Assembly: GCA_900318775.1 (NCBI GenBank)
Contig: ONLY01000005.1
Location: forward strand, 1-64,000
DNA: 64,000 nucleotides
Reading direction: 5' to 3'
From: an uncultured Prevotellaceae bacterium
GTDB lineage: Bacteria > Bacteroidota > Bacteroidia > Bacteroidales > Bacteroidaceae
Numbering within the stretch: the stretch's first letter is position 1; each line of letters opens with the position of its first letter. The notes below the pieces were generated by a model. The model worked only from the letters and a program-made list of their open reading frames with translations. It ran no database searches and was not told the DNA's origin. Shown here in pieces: positions 7,172-19,046 of the stretch. A program made the position numbers and the translations under genes.

Positions 7172-10100
7172 ATGTCTCAAATCATCAATAACCGAGTTAA
7201 CTTTGCGACGGTAAAGAATCCGATGCCTTATCCTGACTTCTTGGACGTTCAGCTCAAGTCGTTCAGAGACTTCCTGCAGTTGGATACACCACCAGAGAAG
7301 CGTAAGAAGGATGGCCTTTATAAGGTGTTCGCAGAGAATTTCCCAATTGCTGACACTCGCAATAACTTTGTGCTTGAGTTCTTGGACTACTATATTGACG
7401 CGCCACGCTATTCTATCGAGGAGTGCCTGGAACGCGGTCTTACTTATAGTGTGCCATTGAAGGCTAAGCTGAAGCTCTATTGCTCAGACCCAGATCATGA
7501 GGACTTTGACACTGTTATCCAGGATGTGTTCTTGGGGTCAATCCCTTATATGACAGACAACGGAACGTTCGTCATCAATGGTGCCGAACGTGTCGTCGTA
7601 TCTCAGCTGCACCGTTCACCCGGTGTGTTCTTTGGTTCAAGCGTACACGCTAATGGTACGCCGCTGTTCTCTGCACGTATCATTCCGTTTAAAGGCTCTT
7701 GGATTGAGTTCGCTACAGATATCAACAACGTAATGTATGCGTACATCGACCGTAAGAAAAAGTTGCCTGTAACGACGTTGCTCCGTGCTATTGGATTTGA
7801 GAATGATAAGGATATTCTTGACATCTTCAATTTGTCGGACGAGATCAAGGCCACAGAGGCCAATTTGAAGAAGGCTATTGGTCGCAAGTTGGCTGCGCGT
7901 ATTCTCCAGTCGTGGAATGAGGACTTTGTGGATGAGGATACTGGTGAAGTCGTATCTATTGAGCGTAATGAGATTGTGGTGGATCGCGATAGCGTTATTA
8001 CGGAAGATGTCATTGAGAAGATTTTGGACGCTGGTGTTGAGACTGTCCTCGTTCAGCGTGAGGATGCTAATACTGCGGACTTCTCTATCATCTTCAACAC
8101 ACTTCAGAAAGACCCAAGTAACTCTGAGAAGGAGGCTATTACTTATGTGTACCGCCAGCTTCGCAATGCAGATCCTGCTGATGATGCTTCTGCGCGTGAG
8201 GTAATCAATGGCTTGTTCTTCTCTGACAAGCGTTATGATCTTGGTGATGTGGGTCGTTACCGCATCAACAGAAAGCTGAACCTTTCTATTGACCCCGAGA
8301 TTCGTGTCTTGACGAAGGAGGATATTATTGAGATTATCAAGTATCTGGTTGAACTGGCTAACTCGAAGGCTGTAGTGGATGATATTGACCACCTTTCTAA
8401 CCGTCGTGTACGTACAGTGGGTGAACAGCTTTCTAATCAGTTTGCCAGTGGTCTTGCCCGTATGAGCCGAACAATCCGTGAGCGCATGAATGTGCGTGAC
8501 AACGAGGTGTTCTCTCCAACGGACTTGATCAATGCAAAGACTATTTCTAGCGTCATTAACTCGTTCTTCGGAACGAATCCTCTGTCGCAGTTCATGGACC
8601 AGACCAACCCTCTTGCTGAGGTTACTCACAAGCGTCGTCTGTCAGCCCTTGGCCCTGGTGGTCTTTCTCGTGAACGTGCAGGCTTCGAGGTTCGTGACGT
8701 GCACTATACACACTATGGTCGCCTTTGTCCTATTGAGTCTCCTGAAGGTCCAAACATTGGTTTGATATCTTCTCTTTGTGTCTATGCGAAGATTAACAAC
8801 CTTGGCTTCATTGAGACTCCATACCGTAAGGTAATTGACGGTGTGGCTGATATTGATACCGACCATATTGTTTATCTCTCAGCAGAGGAAGAAGAAGGCA
8901 AGATTATCGGTCAGGGTAACGCGCCTCTGAAGGACGACGGTCACTTTATCCGTAAAGTCGTTAAGTGCCGTAAGGATGCTGACTATCCTGTGGTTCCTCC
9001 TACAGAAGTTGACTACATGGACGTTGCTCCACAGCAGATTGCTTCTATTGCTGCAGCGTTGATTCCATTCTTGGAGCATGATGACGCTCACCGTGCACTC
9101 ATGGGATCAAACATGATGCGCCAGGCCGTTCCATTGATCCGTACGGAGGCTCCTATCGTTGGTACTGGTATTGAGAAGCAAGTGTGTGAGGATTCACGTA
9201 CTATGATTGTTGCAGAAGGTGACGGTGTGGTTGAATATGTGGATGCAACAACCATCCGTATTCTTTATGACCGTACAGAGGATGAAGAGTTTGTTAGCTT
9301 CGAACCTGCACTTAAGGAGTATAAGATTCCTAAGTTCCGTCGTACGAACCAGAACATGACGATTGACCTCCGTCCTATTTGTGACCGTGGTCAGAAGGTG
9401 AAGAAGGGTGACATCCTTACTGAGGGCTATGCGACAGAAGCCGGTGAGTTGGCACTTGGCCGTAACCTCCTTGTGGCATATATGCCTTGGAAGGGTTACA
9501 ACTACGAGGATGCTATTGTGCTCAACGAGCGTGTGGTGCGTGAGGACTTGCTTACTTCAGTTCATGTTGATGAGTATTCTCTCGAAGTGCGTGAAACGAA
9601 GCGTGGCGTAGAGGAACTTACAGCTGATATTCCAAACGTGAGTGAAGATGCGACAAAGGACCTCGACGAGAACGGTATCGTTCGTGTGGGTGCCCGCATC
9701 GAACCAGGTGACATCCTCATTGGTAAGATTACACCTAAGGGCGAGTCTGACCCAACACCTGAAGAAAAGTTGCTTCGTGCCATCTTCGGTGATAAGGCTG
9801 GTGATGTGAAGGATGCTTCGTTGAAGGCTACTCCTTCTCTCTCTGGTGTGGTCATAGATAAGAAACTCTTCTCTAAGGCTATCAAGACACGTGCTTCGAA
9901 GGCTGAGGACAAGAAGATTCTGCCTAAGTATGACCAAGAGTATCAAGACAAGATGGATGGCCTTAAGGAGATCCTTATTGACAAGATCCTTGAGCTTACT
10001 GATGGTAAGTTGTCTAAGGGCGTGAAAGACTATATGGGTGCCGACATTATTCCTGTTGGTGCCAAGTTTATCGCTGGCGCTCTTCACAATATTGATTATA

Positions 10101-10981
10101 CTGCTGTTCAGCTTTCAGGTTGGACTGATGATGAGCACATCAATGACTTGATTCGTCAGTTGGTCATCAACTACCTCAAGCAGTATAAGATTTTGGCAGC
10201 AGAGCTTCATCGTAAGAAGTTTGCCCTCACTATCGGTGATGAATTGCCATCAGGCATTATCCAAATGGCGAAGGTTTATATTGCCAAGAAGCGTAAGATT
10301 GGTGTCGGTGATAAGATGGCCGGTCGTCATGGTAACAAGGGTATCGTGTCTAAGGTCGTTCGTCAGGAGGATATGCCGTTCCTTGAGGATGGTACTCCTG
10401 TTGATATCGTGCTTAACCCTCTGGGTGTGCCTTCACGAATGAATATCGGTCAGATTTTCGAAACCGTGCTGGGTGCTGCTGGTAAGAAACTGGGCGTGAA
10501 GTTTGCCACTCCAATCTTCGATGGTGCTCGTTTGGAGGACCTTTGTGAGTGGACAGATAAAGCCGGGCTTCCACGTTACGGACGTACTTACCTCTACAAT
10601 GGTGAGACGGGTCTTCGTTTCGACCAGCCTGCAACAGTAGGTGTGACCTACATGCTGAAACTGGGCCACATGGTTGAGGACAAGATGCACGCTCGTTCCA
10701 TTGGTCCTTACTCTCTCATCACTCAGCAGCCACTTGGTGGTAAGGCACAGTTTGGTGGTCAGCGTTTCGGAGAGATGGAGGTGTGGGCGCTCGAGGCATT
10801 CGGCGCATCTCACGTCCTTCAGGAAATCCTTACTATAAAGTCAGATGATGTAAACGGCCGTAGCAAGGCTTATGAGGCAATTGTCAAGGGCGATCCGATG
10901 CCAACTCCAGGCATTCCAGAGTCTCTCAACGTGCTTCTCCACGAGCTCCGTGGTCTTGGTCTTAGCATCTCATTGGATTAA
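7172..10981 (+). CDS. rpoB: RNA polymerase beta subunit
   Basis: 1269 residues, full length for Bacteroidetes RpoB. The rifampicin pocket reads [19 protein letters not shown] then SALGPGG, so the residues matching E. coli Asp516, His526 and Ser531 are unchanged and no resistance substitution is seen. Other conserved blocks are [11 protein letters not shown], the catalytic-side [18 protein letters not shown] and the C-terminal [20 protein letters not shown]. The start ATG at 7172 gives [20 protein letters not shown]. rpoC follows after 21 bases. Confidence 0.98.
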   Translation: MSQIINNRVNFATVKNPMPYPDFLDVQLKSFRDFLQLDTPPEKRKKDGLYKVFAENFPIADTRNNFVLEFLDYYIDAPRYSIEECLERGLTYSVPLKAKLKLYCSDPDHEDFDTVIQDVFLGSIPYMTDNGTFVINGAERVVVSQLHRSPGVFFGSSVHANGTPLFSARIIPFKGSWIEFATDINNVMYAYIDRKKKLPVTTLLRAIGFENDKDILDIFNLSDEIKATEANLKKAIGRKLAARILQSWNEDFVDEDTGEVVSIERNEIVVDRDSVITEDVIEKILDAGVETVLVQREDANTADFSIIFNTLQKDPSNSEKEAITYVYRQLRNADPADDASAREVINGLFFSDKRYDLGDVGRYRINRKLNLSIDPEIRVLTKEDIIEIIKYLVELANSKAVVDDIDHLSNRRVRTVGEQLSNQFASGLARMSRTIRERMNVRDNEVFSPTDLINAKTISSVINSFFGTNPLSQFMDQTNPLAEVTHKRRLSALGPGGLSRERAGFEVRDVHYTHYGRLCPIESPEGPNIGLISSLCVYAKINNLGFIETPYRKVIDGVADIDTDHIVYLSAEEEEGKIIGQGNAPLKDDGHFIRKVVKCRKDADYPVVPPTEVDYMDVAPQQIASIAAALIPFLEHDDAHRALMGSNMMRQAVPLIRTEAPIVGTGIEKQVCEDSRTMIVAEGDGVVEYVDATTIRILYDRTEDEEFVSFEPALKEYKIPKFRRTNQNMTIDLRPICDRGQKVKKGDILTEGYATEAGELALGRNLLVAYMPWKGYNYEDAIVLNERVVREDLLTSVHVDEYSLEVRETKRGVEELTADIPNVSEDATKDLDENGIVRVGARIEPGDILIGKITPKGESDPTPEEKLLRAIFGDKAGDVKDASLKATPSLSGVVIDKKLFSKAIKTRASKAEDKKILPKYDQEYQDKMDGLKEILIDKILELTDGKLSKGVKDYMGADIIPVGAKFIAGALHNIDYTAVQLSGWTDDEHINDLIRQLVINYLKQYKILAAELHRKKFALTIGDELPSGIIQMAKVYIAKKRKIGVGDKMAGRHGNKGIVSKVVRQEDMPFLEDGTPVDIVLNPLGVPSRMNIGQIFETVLGAAGKKLGVKFATPIFDGARLEDLCEWTDKAGLPRYGRTYLYNGETGLRFDQPATVGVTYMLKLGHMVEDKMHARSIGPYSLITQQPLGGKAQFGGQRFGEMEVWALEAFGASHVLQEILTIKSDDVNGRSKAYEAIVKGDPMPTPGIPESLNVLLHELRGLGLSISLD

Positions 10982-11002
10982 TATAAAAAGACAACATACA
11001 AC

Positions 11003-14000
11003 ATGGCTTTTAAGAAAGAATCAAAAATCAAGAATAACTTCACCAAGATCACCATTAGCCTTGCTTCTCCAGAGGAAATCCTTGAGAACAGCTGCGGTGA
11101 GGTGCTGAAGCCTGAAACCATCAACTACCGCACCTATAAGCCTGAGCGTGACGGTCTCTTCTGCGAGCGTATCTTTGGCCCGACCAAGGATTACGAGTGT
11201 CATTGCGGCAAGTATAAGCGTATTCGCTACAAGGGCATCGTCTGCGACCGTTGTGGTGTGGAGGTGACAGAGAAGAAAGTACGTCGTGAGCGCACTGGTC
11301 ACATCGCACTTGTTGTGCCAGTTGCCCACATCTGGTATTTCCGTTCACTGCCTAACAAGATTGGTTATCTCTTGGGTATTCCAACCAAGAAGTTGGATGC
11401 TGTTATTTACTATGAACGTTACATTATCATTCAGGCCGGTATTGCTGAAGATGCTGAAAAGAACATCCTCAATGGCGAACTTCTGTCTGAAGAAGAGTAT
11501 TATGATGTAATTGACAATCTTGATCCCAACAACGAATTGCTCCCAGATGATGATCCAAACAAGTTCATCGCCATGATGGGTGCAGAAGCCGTTGAGTACA
11601 TGCTCAAGCGTCTTGACCTTGACCATCTTGCTAACGAGTTGCGTGCAGCAGCAGATAAGGATGGTTCTGTTCAGCGCAAGACAGAAGCCCTCAAGCGCCT
11701 GCAGGTAGTAGAATCCTTCCGTGCTAGCAAGGGTAAGAGCCGTCCAGAGTGGATGATCATGCACAACATTCCTGTAACACCTCCAGACCTTCGTCCGCTT
11801 GTGCCGCTGGATGGTGGACGTTTCGCCACTTCCGACCTCAACGACCTCTATCGTCGTGTGATTATCCGTAACAATCGTTTGAAGCGTCTTATTGAGATTA
11901 AGGCTCCAGATGTCATTCTCCGCAACGAGAAGCGCATGTTGCAGGAGGCTGTCGATTCTCTCTTCGACAACTCACGTAAGAGCAGCGCAGTGAAGAGTGA
12001 GAGCAACCGTCCTCTGAAGTCTCTCTCTGATGCCCTGAAGGGTAAGCAGGGACGTTTCCGTCAGAACCTCCTCGGTAAGCGTGTTGACTACTCTGCGCGT
12101 TCCGTTATCGTGGTTGGTCCTGAGCTCAACATGGGCGAGTGCGGTCTTCCTAAGTTGATGGCAGCAGAGCTTTATAAGCCATTCGTGATTCGTAAGCTCA
12201 TTGAGCGTGGTATCGTGAAGACTGTCAAGTCCGCCAAGAAAATTGTTGACCGCCGTGATCCCGTTGTATGGGATATTCTTGAATATGTGATGAAGGGTCA
12301 TCCTGTGCTCCTCAACCGTGCACCTACACTTCACCGTTTGGGTATTCAGGCATTCCAGCCTCGCATGATTGAGGGTAAAGCCATCCAGCTTCACCCACTT
12401 GCATGTACAGCCTTCAACGCTGACTTCGATGGTGACCAGATGGCCGTTCACCTCCCATTGTCCAACGAGGCAATCCTTGAGGCGCAGCTGCTCATGTTGC
12501 AGTCACACAACATCCTTTCTCCTGCCAGTGGCGAGCCTATCACCGTTCCTTCTCAGGATATGGTGCTTGGCCTCTACTACATTTCTAAGATTCGTCCAGG
12601 GGCAAAGGGTGAAGGCTTGACCTTCTATGGTCCAGAAGAAGCCATCATCGCTTACAATGAAGGCAAAGTTGACGTTCACGCCTTGATCAAGTGCGTAGTG
12701 AAGGACGTTGATGCAGATGGCAATCCTATCAAGCATCTTGTTGAGACCACAGTGGGCCGTATCATCATCAACGATGTTATTCCAGAAGAGATTGGTTATG
12801 TCAACGAGGTAATTGGTAAGAAGGCTCTGAAGAAAGTCATCACTCGAGTTATCAAGGGTGTTGGTATGGCACGTGCCTGCGAATTCCTTGATGGCATCAA
12901 GAACCTTGGCTATCGTAAGGCATATGAAGGTGGTCTGTCCTTCGTGCTCGATGATATCATCATCCCAGAGGAGAAAGAGAAGATTGTTCAAGACGGTCAC
13001 GACACAGTTGACCAGATTACCATGAACTATCAGATGGGTCTTATCACCGACAAGGACCGTTACCAGCAAGTCGTGGAAACATGGACGAAGGTCAACGACT
13101 CTCTTAAGAAGACCCTTATGAAGCAGATGACCGAGGCCGACCAGGGCTTCAACGCTGTCTTCATGATGCTTGACTCTGGTGCCCGTGGTTCTGCCGACCA
13201 GATTTCTCAGTTGGCAGGTATGCGTGGTCTGATGGCTAAGCCTCAGAAGGCCGGTGCTTCTGACAATAACATCATCGAGAACCCAATCCTTTCTAACTTT
13301 AAGGAAGGTATGTCAGTGCTCGAGTACTTCATTTCTACTCACGGTGCCCGTAAGGGTCTTGCCGACACCGCCTTGAAGACGGCCGACGCAGGTTACCTTA
13401 CTCGTCGTCTTGTCGATGTGTCTCACGACGTGATCATCAACGAGGAAGACTGTGGTACACTCCGTGGTTTGATTTGTACAGCTCTTAAGGATGGCGACCG
13501 CGTGGTAGCCTCTTTGGCAGAGCGTATCCTTGGTCGTGTTTCTGTTCACGATATCATCAACCCACAGACCAACGAACTCATTGTTGCCAGTGGTGAGGAA
13601 ATCACAGACCGCTTGGCTGCTGAAATCGAAGCCGCAGGCATCGAGAGCGTTGAGATTCGTTCTGTTCTCACATGTGAGAGCAAGAAGGGCGTCTGCATGA
13701 AGTGTTACGGCCGCAACCTCGCCACTCAGCGCATGGTGCAGAAGGGCGAAGCTGTCGGTGTCATCGCTGCACAGGCCATTGGTGAGCCTGGTACACAGTT
13801 GACACTCCGTACCTTCCACGCCGGTGGTGTGGCTGGTAACGCTGCAGCCAACGCACAAATCAAAGCTAAGAATAAGTCAAAGATTGAAATCGAAGAGTTG
13901 CGTACCGTCGCTCGTCCTACCGCAGACCATCCTAATGGTCAGGTTGTTGTAGGTCGTCTGGCAGAACTCCGCTTTGTCGATCTGAATACAGGCATTATCC

Positions 14001-15310
14001 TTTCATCGGTTCCTGTGCCATACGGTGCAAACCTCTATGCTAATTCAGGTGATACTGTTGAGGCAGGCCAGGTAATTGCCGACTGGGATCCATTTAACTC
14101 TGTCATCGTCACCGAGTTTGATGGTGTAGCCGAGTTCGAAGGTGTGAGGGAAGGTCTTACTTACCGCGTTGATGTCGACGAAACCACGGGTCTTCGCGAT
14201 CTCATCGTTACAGAAGCCAAGGATCGTGCTGCTGTGCCTTACTGTCACATCCTTAACAAGAAGGGTGGTGATTTGCTCCGCACCTATTCATTCCCAATCA
14301 ATGGTCACATTGTAGTGGAAGACGGTCAGAAGCTCAAGGCAGGTGACATCCTCGTCAAGATTCCACGTTCCGTTGCTAAGGCAGGCGATATCACGGGTGG
14401 TCTTCCACGTGTGACCGAGCTCTTCGAGGCACGTAACCCATCTAACCCAGCCATCGTTGCCGAAATTGACGGTGAGGTGACTATGGGTAAGGTGAAGCGT
14501 GGTAACCGCGAAATCATCCTCACCTCTAAGGTGGGCGATGTCCGCAAGTATCTCGTGCCATTGTCCAAGCAGATTCTTGTGCAGGAGAACGACTATGTGC
14601 GTGCTGGTACACCACTTTCAGATGGTGCCATCACTCCAGCCGATATCCTCGCCATCAAGGGTCCAACTGCGGTACAGGAATACATCGTTAATCAGGTACA
14701 GGACGTGTACCGCATGCAAGGTGTGTCTATCAACGACAAGCACTTTGAGATTATCGTTCGTCAGATGATGCGTAAGGTACGTATCGAAGACGCAGGCGAT
14801 ACTCGATTCCTCGAAGAGGGCATCGTTGATAAGCTCGACTTCCTTGAGGAGAACGACCGCATCTGGGGCAAGAAGTTTGTCATCGACGCAGGTGACTCAG
14901 AGACCCTTGAGCCAGGTATGATTATCACCGCTCGTAAGTTGCGCGATGAGAACTCAATGCTGAAGCGTCGCGACCTCAAACTCGTGCAGACTCGTGATGC
15001 TATCCCAGCAACTTCTGTTCAGATTCTGCAAGGTATCACTCGTGCAGGTCTCGGCAGCAAGTCGTTCATGTCATCTGCATCTTTCCAGGAGACGACCAAG
15101 GTGCTCAACGAGGCAGCAATCTGCGGTAAGAGCGACCCACTTGAGGGCATGAAGGAGAACGTTATTTCCGGTCACCTCATTCCTGCAGGTACAGGTCTTC
15201 GTGACTTCGACAAGATTGTTGTTGGTGCTAAGGAAGACTTCCAGACGGTTGAGCGTCGTCCATTCGATGCCGACATGGTCTTCTCTTCTTTCGAGCACGA
15301 TGAGTTCTAA
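11003..15310 (+). CDS. rpoC: RNA polymerase beta' subunit
   Basis: 1435 residues. The N-terminal zinc site shows as [20 protein letters not shown], the active-site Mg-binding loop is [12 protein letters not shown], and the second zinc site includes [16 protein letters not shown]. The trigger-loop region contains MRGLMAKPQ. The C-terminus is acidic ([10 protein letters not shown]). It ends this + strand run and is followed by a strong terminator. Confidence 0.98.
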   Translation: MAFKKESKIKNNFTKITISLASPEEILENSCGEVLKPETINYRTYKPERDGLFCERIFGPTKDYECHCGKYKRIRYKGIVCDRCGVEVTEKKVRRERTGHIALVVPVAHIWYFRSLPNKIGYLLGIPTKKLDAVIYYERYIIIQAGIAEDAEKNILNGELLSEEEYYDVIDNLDPNNELLPDDDPNKFIAMMGAEAVEYMLKRLDLDHLANELRAAADKDGSVQRKTEALKRLQVVESFRASKGKSRPEWMIMHNIPVTPPDLRPLVPLDGGRFATSDLNDLYRRVIIRNNRLKRLIEIKAPDVILRNEKRMLQEAVDSLFDNSRKSSAVKSESNRPLKSLSDALKGKQGRFRQNLLGKRVDYSARSVIVVGPELNMGECGLPKLMAAELYKPFVIRKLIERGIVKTVKSAKKIVDRRDPVVWDILEYVMKGHPVLLNRAPTLHRLGIQAFQPRMIEGKAIQLHPLACTAFNADFDGDQMAVHLPLSNEAILEAQLLMLQSHNILSPASGEPITVPSQDMVLGLYYISKIRPGAKGEGLTFYGPEEAIIAYNEGKVDVHALIKCVVKDVDADGNPIKHLVETTVGRIIINDVIPEEIGYVNEVIGKKALKKVITRVIKGVGMARACEFLDGIKNLGYRKAYEGGLSFVLDDIIIPEEKEKIVQDGHDTVDQITMNYQMGLITDKDRYQQVVETWTKVNDSLKKTLMKQMTEADQGFNAVFMMLDSGARGSADQISQLAGMRGLMAKPQKAGASDNNIIENPILSNFKEGMSVLEYFISTHGARKGLADTALKTADAGYLTRRLVDVSHDVIINEEDCGTLRGLICTALKDGDRVVASLAERILGRVSVHDIINPQTNELIVASGEEITDRLAAEIEAAGIESVEIRSVLTCESKKGVCMKCYGRNLATQRMVQKGEAVGVIAAQAIGEPGTQLTLRTFHAGGVAGNAAANAQIKAKNKSKIEIEELRTVARPTADHPNGQVVVGRLAELRFVDLNTGIILSSVPVPYGANLYANSGDTVEAGQVIADWDPFNSVIVTEFDGVAEFEGVREGLTYRVDVDETTGLRDLIVTEAKDRAAVPYCHILNKKGGDLLRTYSFPINGHIVVEDGQKLKAGDILVKIPRSVAKAGDITGGLPRVTELFEARNPSNPAIVAEIDGEVTMGKVKRGNREIILTSKVGDVRKYLVPLSKQILVQENDYVRAGTPLSDGAITPADILAIKGPTAVQEYIVNQVQDVYRMQGVSINDKHFEIIVRQMMRKVRIEDAGDTRFLEEGIVDKLDFLEENDRIWGKKFVIDAGDSETLEPGMIITARKLRDENSMLKRRDLKLVQTRDAIPATSVQILQGITRAGLGSKSFMSSASFQETTKVLNEAAICGKSDPLEGMKENVISGHLIPAGTGLRDFDKIVVGAKEDFQTVERRPFDADMVFSSFEHDEF

Positions 15311-15338
15311 ACGATAAGATTACTATCTAAATAACCCA

Positions 15339-15378
15339 AGTCGGGGCAAGCTCAATAGAGTTTGCCCCGACTTTTTTT
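15339..15378 (+). terminator. rpoC terminator
   Basis: AGTCGGGGCAA 15339-15349 pairs with TTGCCCCGACT 15362-15372. An inner CTC/GAG extends the stem, and seven T follow (15372-15378). It closes the secE-rpoC run. Confidence 0.93.
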
Positions 15379-15412
15379 ACTTGTCAACGCCAGGATCTAC
15401 ATAATACATGGT

Positions 15413-15553
15413 TCACACGAACCAGATACCTGGGAATAAAGGTAAGAAATAAAAAGGGGAGAGCAACAATGCTATAATTTGAAAAAGGAAGACGATAATA
15501 TGGGCATCTATCGCAAATGCTAAAAGTCGGCGAAAGATATTTGTTTTCTTCAT
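15413..15553 (-). CDS. Possible 46-residue membrane protein, RDD-like N-terminus
   Basis: On the minus strand an ATG at 15553 opens a 46-codon frame starting MKKTNIFRRLLAFAIDAHII and continuing with a long hydrophobic stretch. The RRLLAFAID pattern is like the first helix of RDD-family membrane proteins, which are normally much longer. It stops at TGA (15415-15413), after which the same frame runs 11 more codons to TAA. It may be a small membrane protein, or the surviving start of a lost RDD gene. It lies 100 bases downstream of the secreted-protein gene on the same strand, and overlaps a hairpin (15390-15433). I see no dedicated promoter. Confidence 0.35.
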   Translation of the reverse strand: MKKTNIFRRLLAFAIDAHIIVFLFQIIALLLSPFYFLPLFPGIWFV

Positions 15554-15653
15554 ATGGTGTGTGTTCTATCTCTTTGTTATAGTAGAAACAGTTTGAGGCA
15601 TGGCGATGGACAGGTACTTGTCACATCGGTGTGGCGATACAGTTTTTCCTATT

Positions 15654-16271
15654 CTACATCTTCTTCATTGTAATGCCAAAGACGTATATACATGGGCTCC
15701 ATTTGAAAGTGGCAGTGTTTAGAAAATCTGTATTGAACTCTAGAACATCGCAGTTACGGCAAATCTTGGCTTCAGGGTCATACCACGAAGAAGAGTATGC
15801 AACAATAGGAATCAGCTCATTCTCTTTCCAGTTCGGTTGTATGGCAAATGGGCGGCATACATACATGTTGTGTTCTGTGCCATCATCTTCATTCTTTACG
15901 GAAGGTTTAGGCAAATCCATCGAGAAACTACAAACATCGTCGAATTGGAAATTACATACAAACAAAGAGTCTGCCTTTGGCATGAGACTAATGGTGATCT
16001 TAGGCGCACTATTCGTATATGCCATACCCCATCCCTCCATGATGTTTGTTTCCATTTTCCCCTTTGACCAGACTTGAATGACGGGTGTCACCAAATACTT
16101 GTCTGCTTCCAACTTCGATAGGTCAAGTGCGGTGACATGATACCCTTGTTTGTTCAGCAACTTGATGTAGTCTGCGGCCGTTGCTTCTGCTTTGTAAATT
16201 TCTTGTGCTTGCCCCGCCATTGTGACGAGGGCAAGCAGGATGGTGATGATGCTTTTCTTGCTCATATTCAT
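15654..16271 (-). CDS. Secreted protein of unknown function
   Basis: 205 residues with a clear signal peptide (MSKKSIITILLALVTMAGQAQ, cleavage likely after AQA). The mature part holds a short helix-rich start (ADYIKLLNKQGYHVTAL) and a beta-rich remainder ending CRNCDVLEFNTDF. I do not recognise a family with certainty; similar short exported proteins of unknown function are common in Bacteroidales. It starts 6 bases after the thioredoxin-domain gene and is surely co-transcribed with it, which suggests a shared envelope role. The alternative ATG two codons later is equally possible. Confidence 0.75.
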   Translation of the reverse strand: MNMSKKSIITILLALVTMAGQAQEIYKAEATAADYIKLLNKQGYHVTALDLSKLEADKYLVTPVIQVWSKGKMETNIMEGWGMAYTNSAPKITISLMPKADSLFVCNFQFDDVCSFSMDLPKPSVKNEDDGTEHNMYVCRPFAIQPNWKENELIPIVAYSSSWYDPEAKICRNCDVLEFNTDFLNTATFKWSPCIYVFGITMKKM

Positions 16272-16277
16272 CGCTCT

Positions 16278-18668
16278 TTATTTCAACTGTTCTAACAAGT
16301 TGATGAGTTGGTCAAGGTCGCGGGCATCCACTTCCAGGTCCAGCAGATGGCCATCACGGTTGAAGAGCTTGTAGGTGGGGAAACTATGCACGTCAAGGTG
16401 TCGCTCGATGGCGCTCTGCTGCAATGCCGGCAGGTTGTAGTGAGCCACATTGTCACCACTTACGTTATATTCCTTGATGACGTTCTCCCACGATTCTTGA
16501 GGGCTCTGGTTGGCCAGATAGAGGAACTCGATGTCATAGTCCTTCAGCCTCGCATATTCTTCGGTAGAGTGGGAGAGGGCATCTTTGCAGGGACCGCACC
16601 ATGTGCCCCAGATGTCGAGCAGGACGAACTTGCCCTTGTAGGGCTCTACAAGTTTCTTCAGCAGTGCTTCGCCTTCGCTCAGTTCGGCAAGATTGTCGGA
16701 CGACTTCAGCACCAGCTTGTCAAACTCGCGGTTCTCGATGGCGAGATAGTGGTTGTTTTGCTGCTCCACTCTTTCAAGGAAGGCAGGGCTGCTCACCAAT
16801 TCTCTCAGTGTGTCTAAGGTGGCAGGTGCCAGCGATGTCCGCCTATTTTCTATCTCGTTGTAAACCATTTTGGAAAGCCAAAGGTCTTTGATGAAAGAGT
16901 CTGCACCGATGGAATCAAGTGCATGCAGGGCATTTTTTGCTTGAATGTTGAATAACTGAGCGTACAAATACTTTTGAGCCTTTGGACCGTTGAGTATTGC
17001 GTTCGCCTTTTCAATCAAGTCAGCGTTGTCGGCATTGAGCTTTTCGGCAATGCGCTGTTTTTCCTCTGGGGTGGATGCCGCCTCCACTTGCGCCTGAGCC
17101 TCCACAATCCAGCTCTTCCAGCGGTCGGCTATGGCCCGTTCTTCATCGGTAGAGGCCAGTTTTGTGATAAGGTCTAGTGAATTATAGTTGAATGAAACGG
17201 AATTCATGTTAATGGCATCGCCCAAATAGTCTCTTAAGAACGTGCTGAGGTCACTGTGCAGGGTGTAAGGCTTCTCCAGTTTCGTCCAGAACGTGTCGTG
17301 GGCATATTGTCGGGCATTGTCGGGAAGGTTGAAGCCTTTGGCTCTGAAGCGTGCCTGCCCGAAGTCCCTTGCCTGTTGCACGAGGGTGTTGCCTTTTCTG
17401 TATAGATAGTAACGGGTGGAGAGTGTCGGGTGTGCCTTGCAGAGAGAGTCGGTGTTGGCATATTGCGCTTGGATGAGGCTGTCCACCGAGGCAATGTAGG
17501 GCGTGAACAATGCTTCGTCGCCTTCGCCTGCTCCTTCCCTGCCTTCATACAGGCGGATAGATTTCCAATCAAGAGGATACTTGAAGATTTCGTTCTGCAA
17601 ACGTGCATCGTCTCCCATGAAGTAGCGACGACCCTCCTTGAAGTCATAGAGCATGAAGTAAGTCTTTCCCGCCTCCAGCATGGTGCGGATGAAGCAGCGT
17701 CGCCAGTCACAGCGGAACTCGGTGCTGTTCAGCACAGGAATCTTCACGGTGAAGCGTCCCAGTGAGTCCAAGTCGGCATAGGCTGATGTCTGTTCGTCTG
17801 TGAGGAAGTCGGTGTACATTAGCTCGAAGGTCTTCAGCTGCTTGTACTGCTCGGGCATATCCTTGAGCCAGCCCACCACCGTCACGGTGTCTGTCTTGTT
17901 GCCCGTATCTACAAAGTCTGTGCGTGTGTCTTTGGCGGGGTAGTCGGGCATGAAGCGGCTGGTAATCATGGAATAGGTCACTTTCTGCTGGTCTATCTGC
18001 ATGGTGCGCTTGCCCTTCTTGTCCTTACCCACCGTGACCTTCACTGCATCGTTTCCGTTGCGCATCACGATGGTTGCCTCGCCTGTTTGAGGGTTCACGT
18101 CGCGCTGGTCGTAACTCCAGAACTTGCATTGGTAGATGGCGCAATCCTCTAAGAGCGCCAGTTCCCAGTTGCCAGTCTTGTCATCGCGCCAGTAAGAAGG
18201 CAACAGCTGCTTCCAGCGTTCCTCCACAGGCTTGATTCCCTTGATTTGGAAAGCACGGTCGCCATCACCCTCAATGAAGTCGAAAGACTTCGTGTCCTGT
18301 GGCAATGGCTGGAAGTGAAACGCCATATCGCGCTTGCCGTTCTTGTTTGTCTGCACAAACTTGTTCAGTTCTATGCCATCGGCAGAGGTGAGGGAATAGC
18401 GTGTCTCGCCCACCTTCAGATAGGTGTCTCCTGTAAACTGAAAGCTGAAGTCTGGATAGTCCGAACGTTCAGACGCGGTGATGTACACTACGGTCTCCGT
18501 CTCCTTCAATTCCACCTTCGTCACATCGAGGTCGAGGTTGAAGTATCCGTCACCGTTGCTGTTTCCGTACTCAATTGTGGGCTGTTCCCACACTCTTGTT
18601 TTCTCCTTTGCCCATCCTGTGATAGTGACGAACGCAAAGAACAGAGTAATGATAGTTTTCTTATTCAT
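16278..18668 (-). CDS. Secreted TlpA-like thioredoxin-domain protein, 796 residues
   Basis: A signal peptide (MNKKTIITLFFAFVTITGWA) is followed by about 640 residues without recognised motifs, then a C-terminal TlpA/AhpC-TSA domain. The redox motif WGTWCGPC puts the cysteines at 691 and 694, with the usual cis-proline HSFPTY later. The middle region (about 500-620) is helical and rich in Glu/Ala/Gln. Such exported disulfide proteins act in the periplasm, probably in reducing or shuffling disulfides; the substrate is unknown. It heads a minus-strand operon with the next exported protein. A distant TlpA-like protein of similar design lies at 45742-47769, and both share an upstream 17-bp motif. 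Confidence 0.85.
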   Translation of the reverse strand: MNKKTIITLFFAFVTITGWAKEKTRVWEQPTIEYGNSNGDGYFNLDLDVTKVELKETETVVYITASERSDYPDFSFQFTGDTYLKVGETRYSLTSADGIELNKFVQTNKNGKRDMAFHFQPLPQDTKSFDFIEGDGDRAFQIKGIKPVEERWKQLLPSYWRDDKTGNWELALLEDCAIYQCKFWSYDQRDVNPQTGEATIVMRNGNDAVKVTVGKDKKGKRTMQIDQQKVTYSMITSRFMPDYPAKDTRTDFVDTGNKTDTVTVVGWLKDMPEQYKQLKTFELMYTDFLTDEQTSAYADLDSLGRFTVKIPVLNSTEFRCDWRRCFIRTMLEAGKTYFMLYDFKEGRRYFMGDDARLQNEIFKYPLDWKSIRLYEGREGAGEGDEALFTPYIASVDSLIQAQYANTDSLCKAHPTLSTRYYLYRKGNTLVQQARDFGQARFRAKGFNLPDNARQYAHDTFWTKLEKPYTLHSDLSTFLRDYLGDAINMNSVSFNYNSLDLITKLASTDEERAIADRWKSWIVEAQAQVEAASTPEEKQRIAEKLNADNADLIEKANAILNGPKAQKYLYAQLFNIQAKNALHALDSIGADSFIKDLWLSKMVYNEIENRRTSLAPATLDTLRELVSSPAFLERVEQQNNHYLAIENREFDKLVLKSSDNLAELSEGEALLKKLVEPYKGKFVLLDIWGTWCGPCKDALSHSTEEYARLKDYDIEFLYLANQSPQESWENVIKEYNVSGDNVAHYNLPALQQSAIERHLDVHSFPTYKLFNRDGHLLDLEVDARDLDQLINLLEQLK

Positions 18669-18693
18669 GGGTTAGTTAGATAGATTGTTGCCT

Positions 18694-18710
18694 TACATTA
18701 TTATATACGC
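18694..18710 (-). promoter_or_regulatory. 17-bp motif shared with the gene at 45742-47769
   Basis: On the minus strand this reads GCGTATATAATAATGTA, 26 bases before the start codon. The same 17 bases with one change lie before the thioredoxin-like gene ending at 47769 (motif at 47842-47858). The TATATAAT core resembles a promoter -10 element. Confidence 0.4.
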
Positions 18711-18810
18711 GCGTTTTGCCCGATTCATTGCAACATATAGTGTTAATAAACCTTAAACGCGTGAAATGAGATGTGTGATGTTCAATTTTGCCCAAATACT
18801 TTCTCTTTTG

Positions 18811-18841
18811 CAAAGATATGTATAATCTGATGAGATGCAAA
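18811..18841 (-). promoter_or_regulatory. Promoter toward the secreted thioredoxin operon
   Basis: On the minus strand, TTTG (18841-18838) -N19- TATCTTTG (18818-18811). The leader would be about 135 bases. It is divergent from the promoter of the HU-like gene. Confidence 0.55.
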
Positions 18842-18887
18842 GAAAAAGACGTTTTTTTTGTAGGGCATCCGTATTCTTTTTTGACGG

Positions 18888-18919
18888 CTTGTGTGTGTCG
18901 AAAAGAATGTCTATCTTTG
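18888..18919 (+). promoter_or_regulatory. Promoter of the HU-like gene
   Basis: CTTG 18888-18891, 20-bp spacer, TATCTTTG 18912-18919. Transcription would start near 18926, so the palindrome array at 18944-19026 would be in the 5' untranslated leader. Confidence 0.6.
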
Positions 18920-18943
18920 TGCGGCAAAATGCTAGGCTCTGTA

Positions 18944-19026
18944 CCTCAAAGGCGGTGTGACTCACACCGCCACCCTCGGTCTGAGTCAGACCGGCACCCT
19001 CGGTGTGAGTCACACCGTTTTTGACG
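18944..19026. repeat. 83-bp element with three palindromes at 24-bp spacing (copy A)
   Basis: Three near-palindromes have centres at 18961, 18985 and 19009, exactly 24 bp apart. Unit 1 (18951-18971) has perfect 10-bp arms round a central C. Unit 2 is CGGTCTGAGTCAGACCG (18977-18993). Unit 3 is CGGTGTGAGTCACACCG (19001-19017), followed by TTTTT. In unit 2 both arms change together, so pairing is kept. The outer flanks CCTCAAA and TTTTTGACG are also nearly complementary, making the whole element one inverted repeat. A second copy of exactly the same length is at 40889-40971. Confidence 0.85.
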
Positions 19027-19046
19027 AATAATTTATACTGATAGAG

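Noticed and set aside
18951-19017. CRISPR array
   Set aside because: Only three units, spacers of 7 bp, palindromic units and no cas genes. The same holds for 40898-40962.
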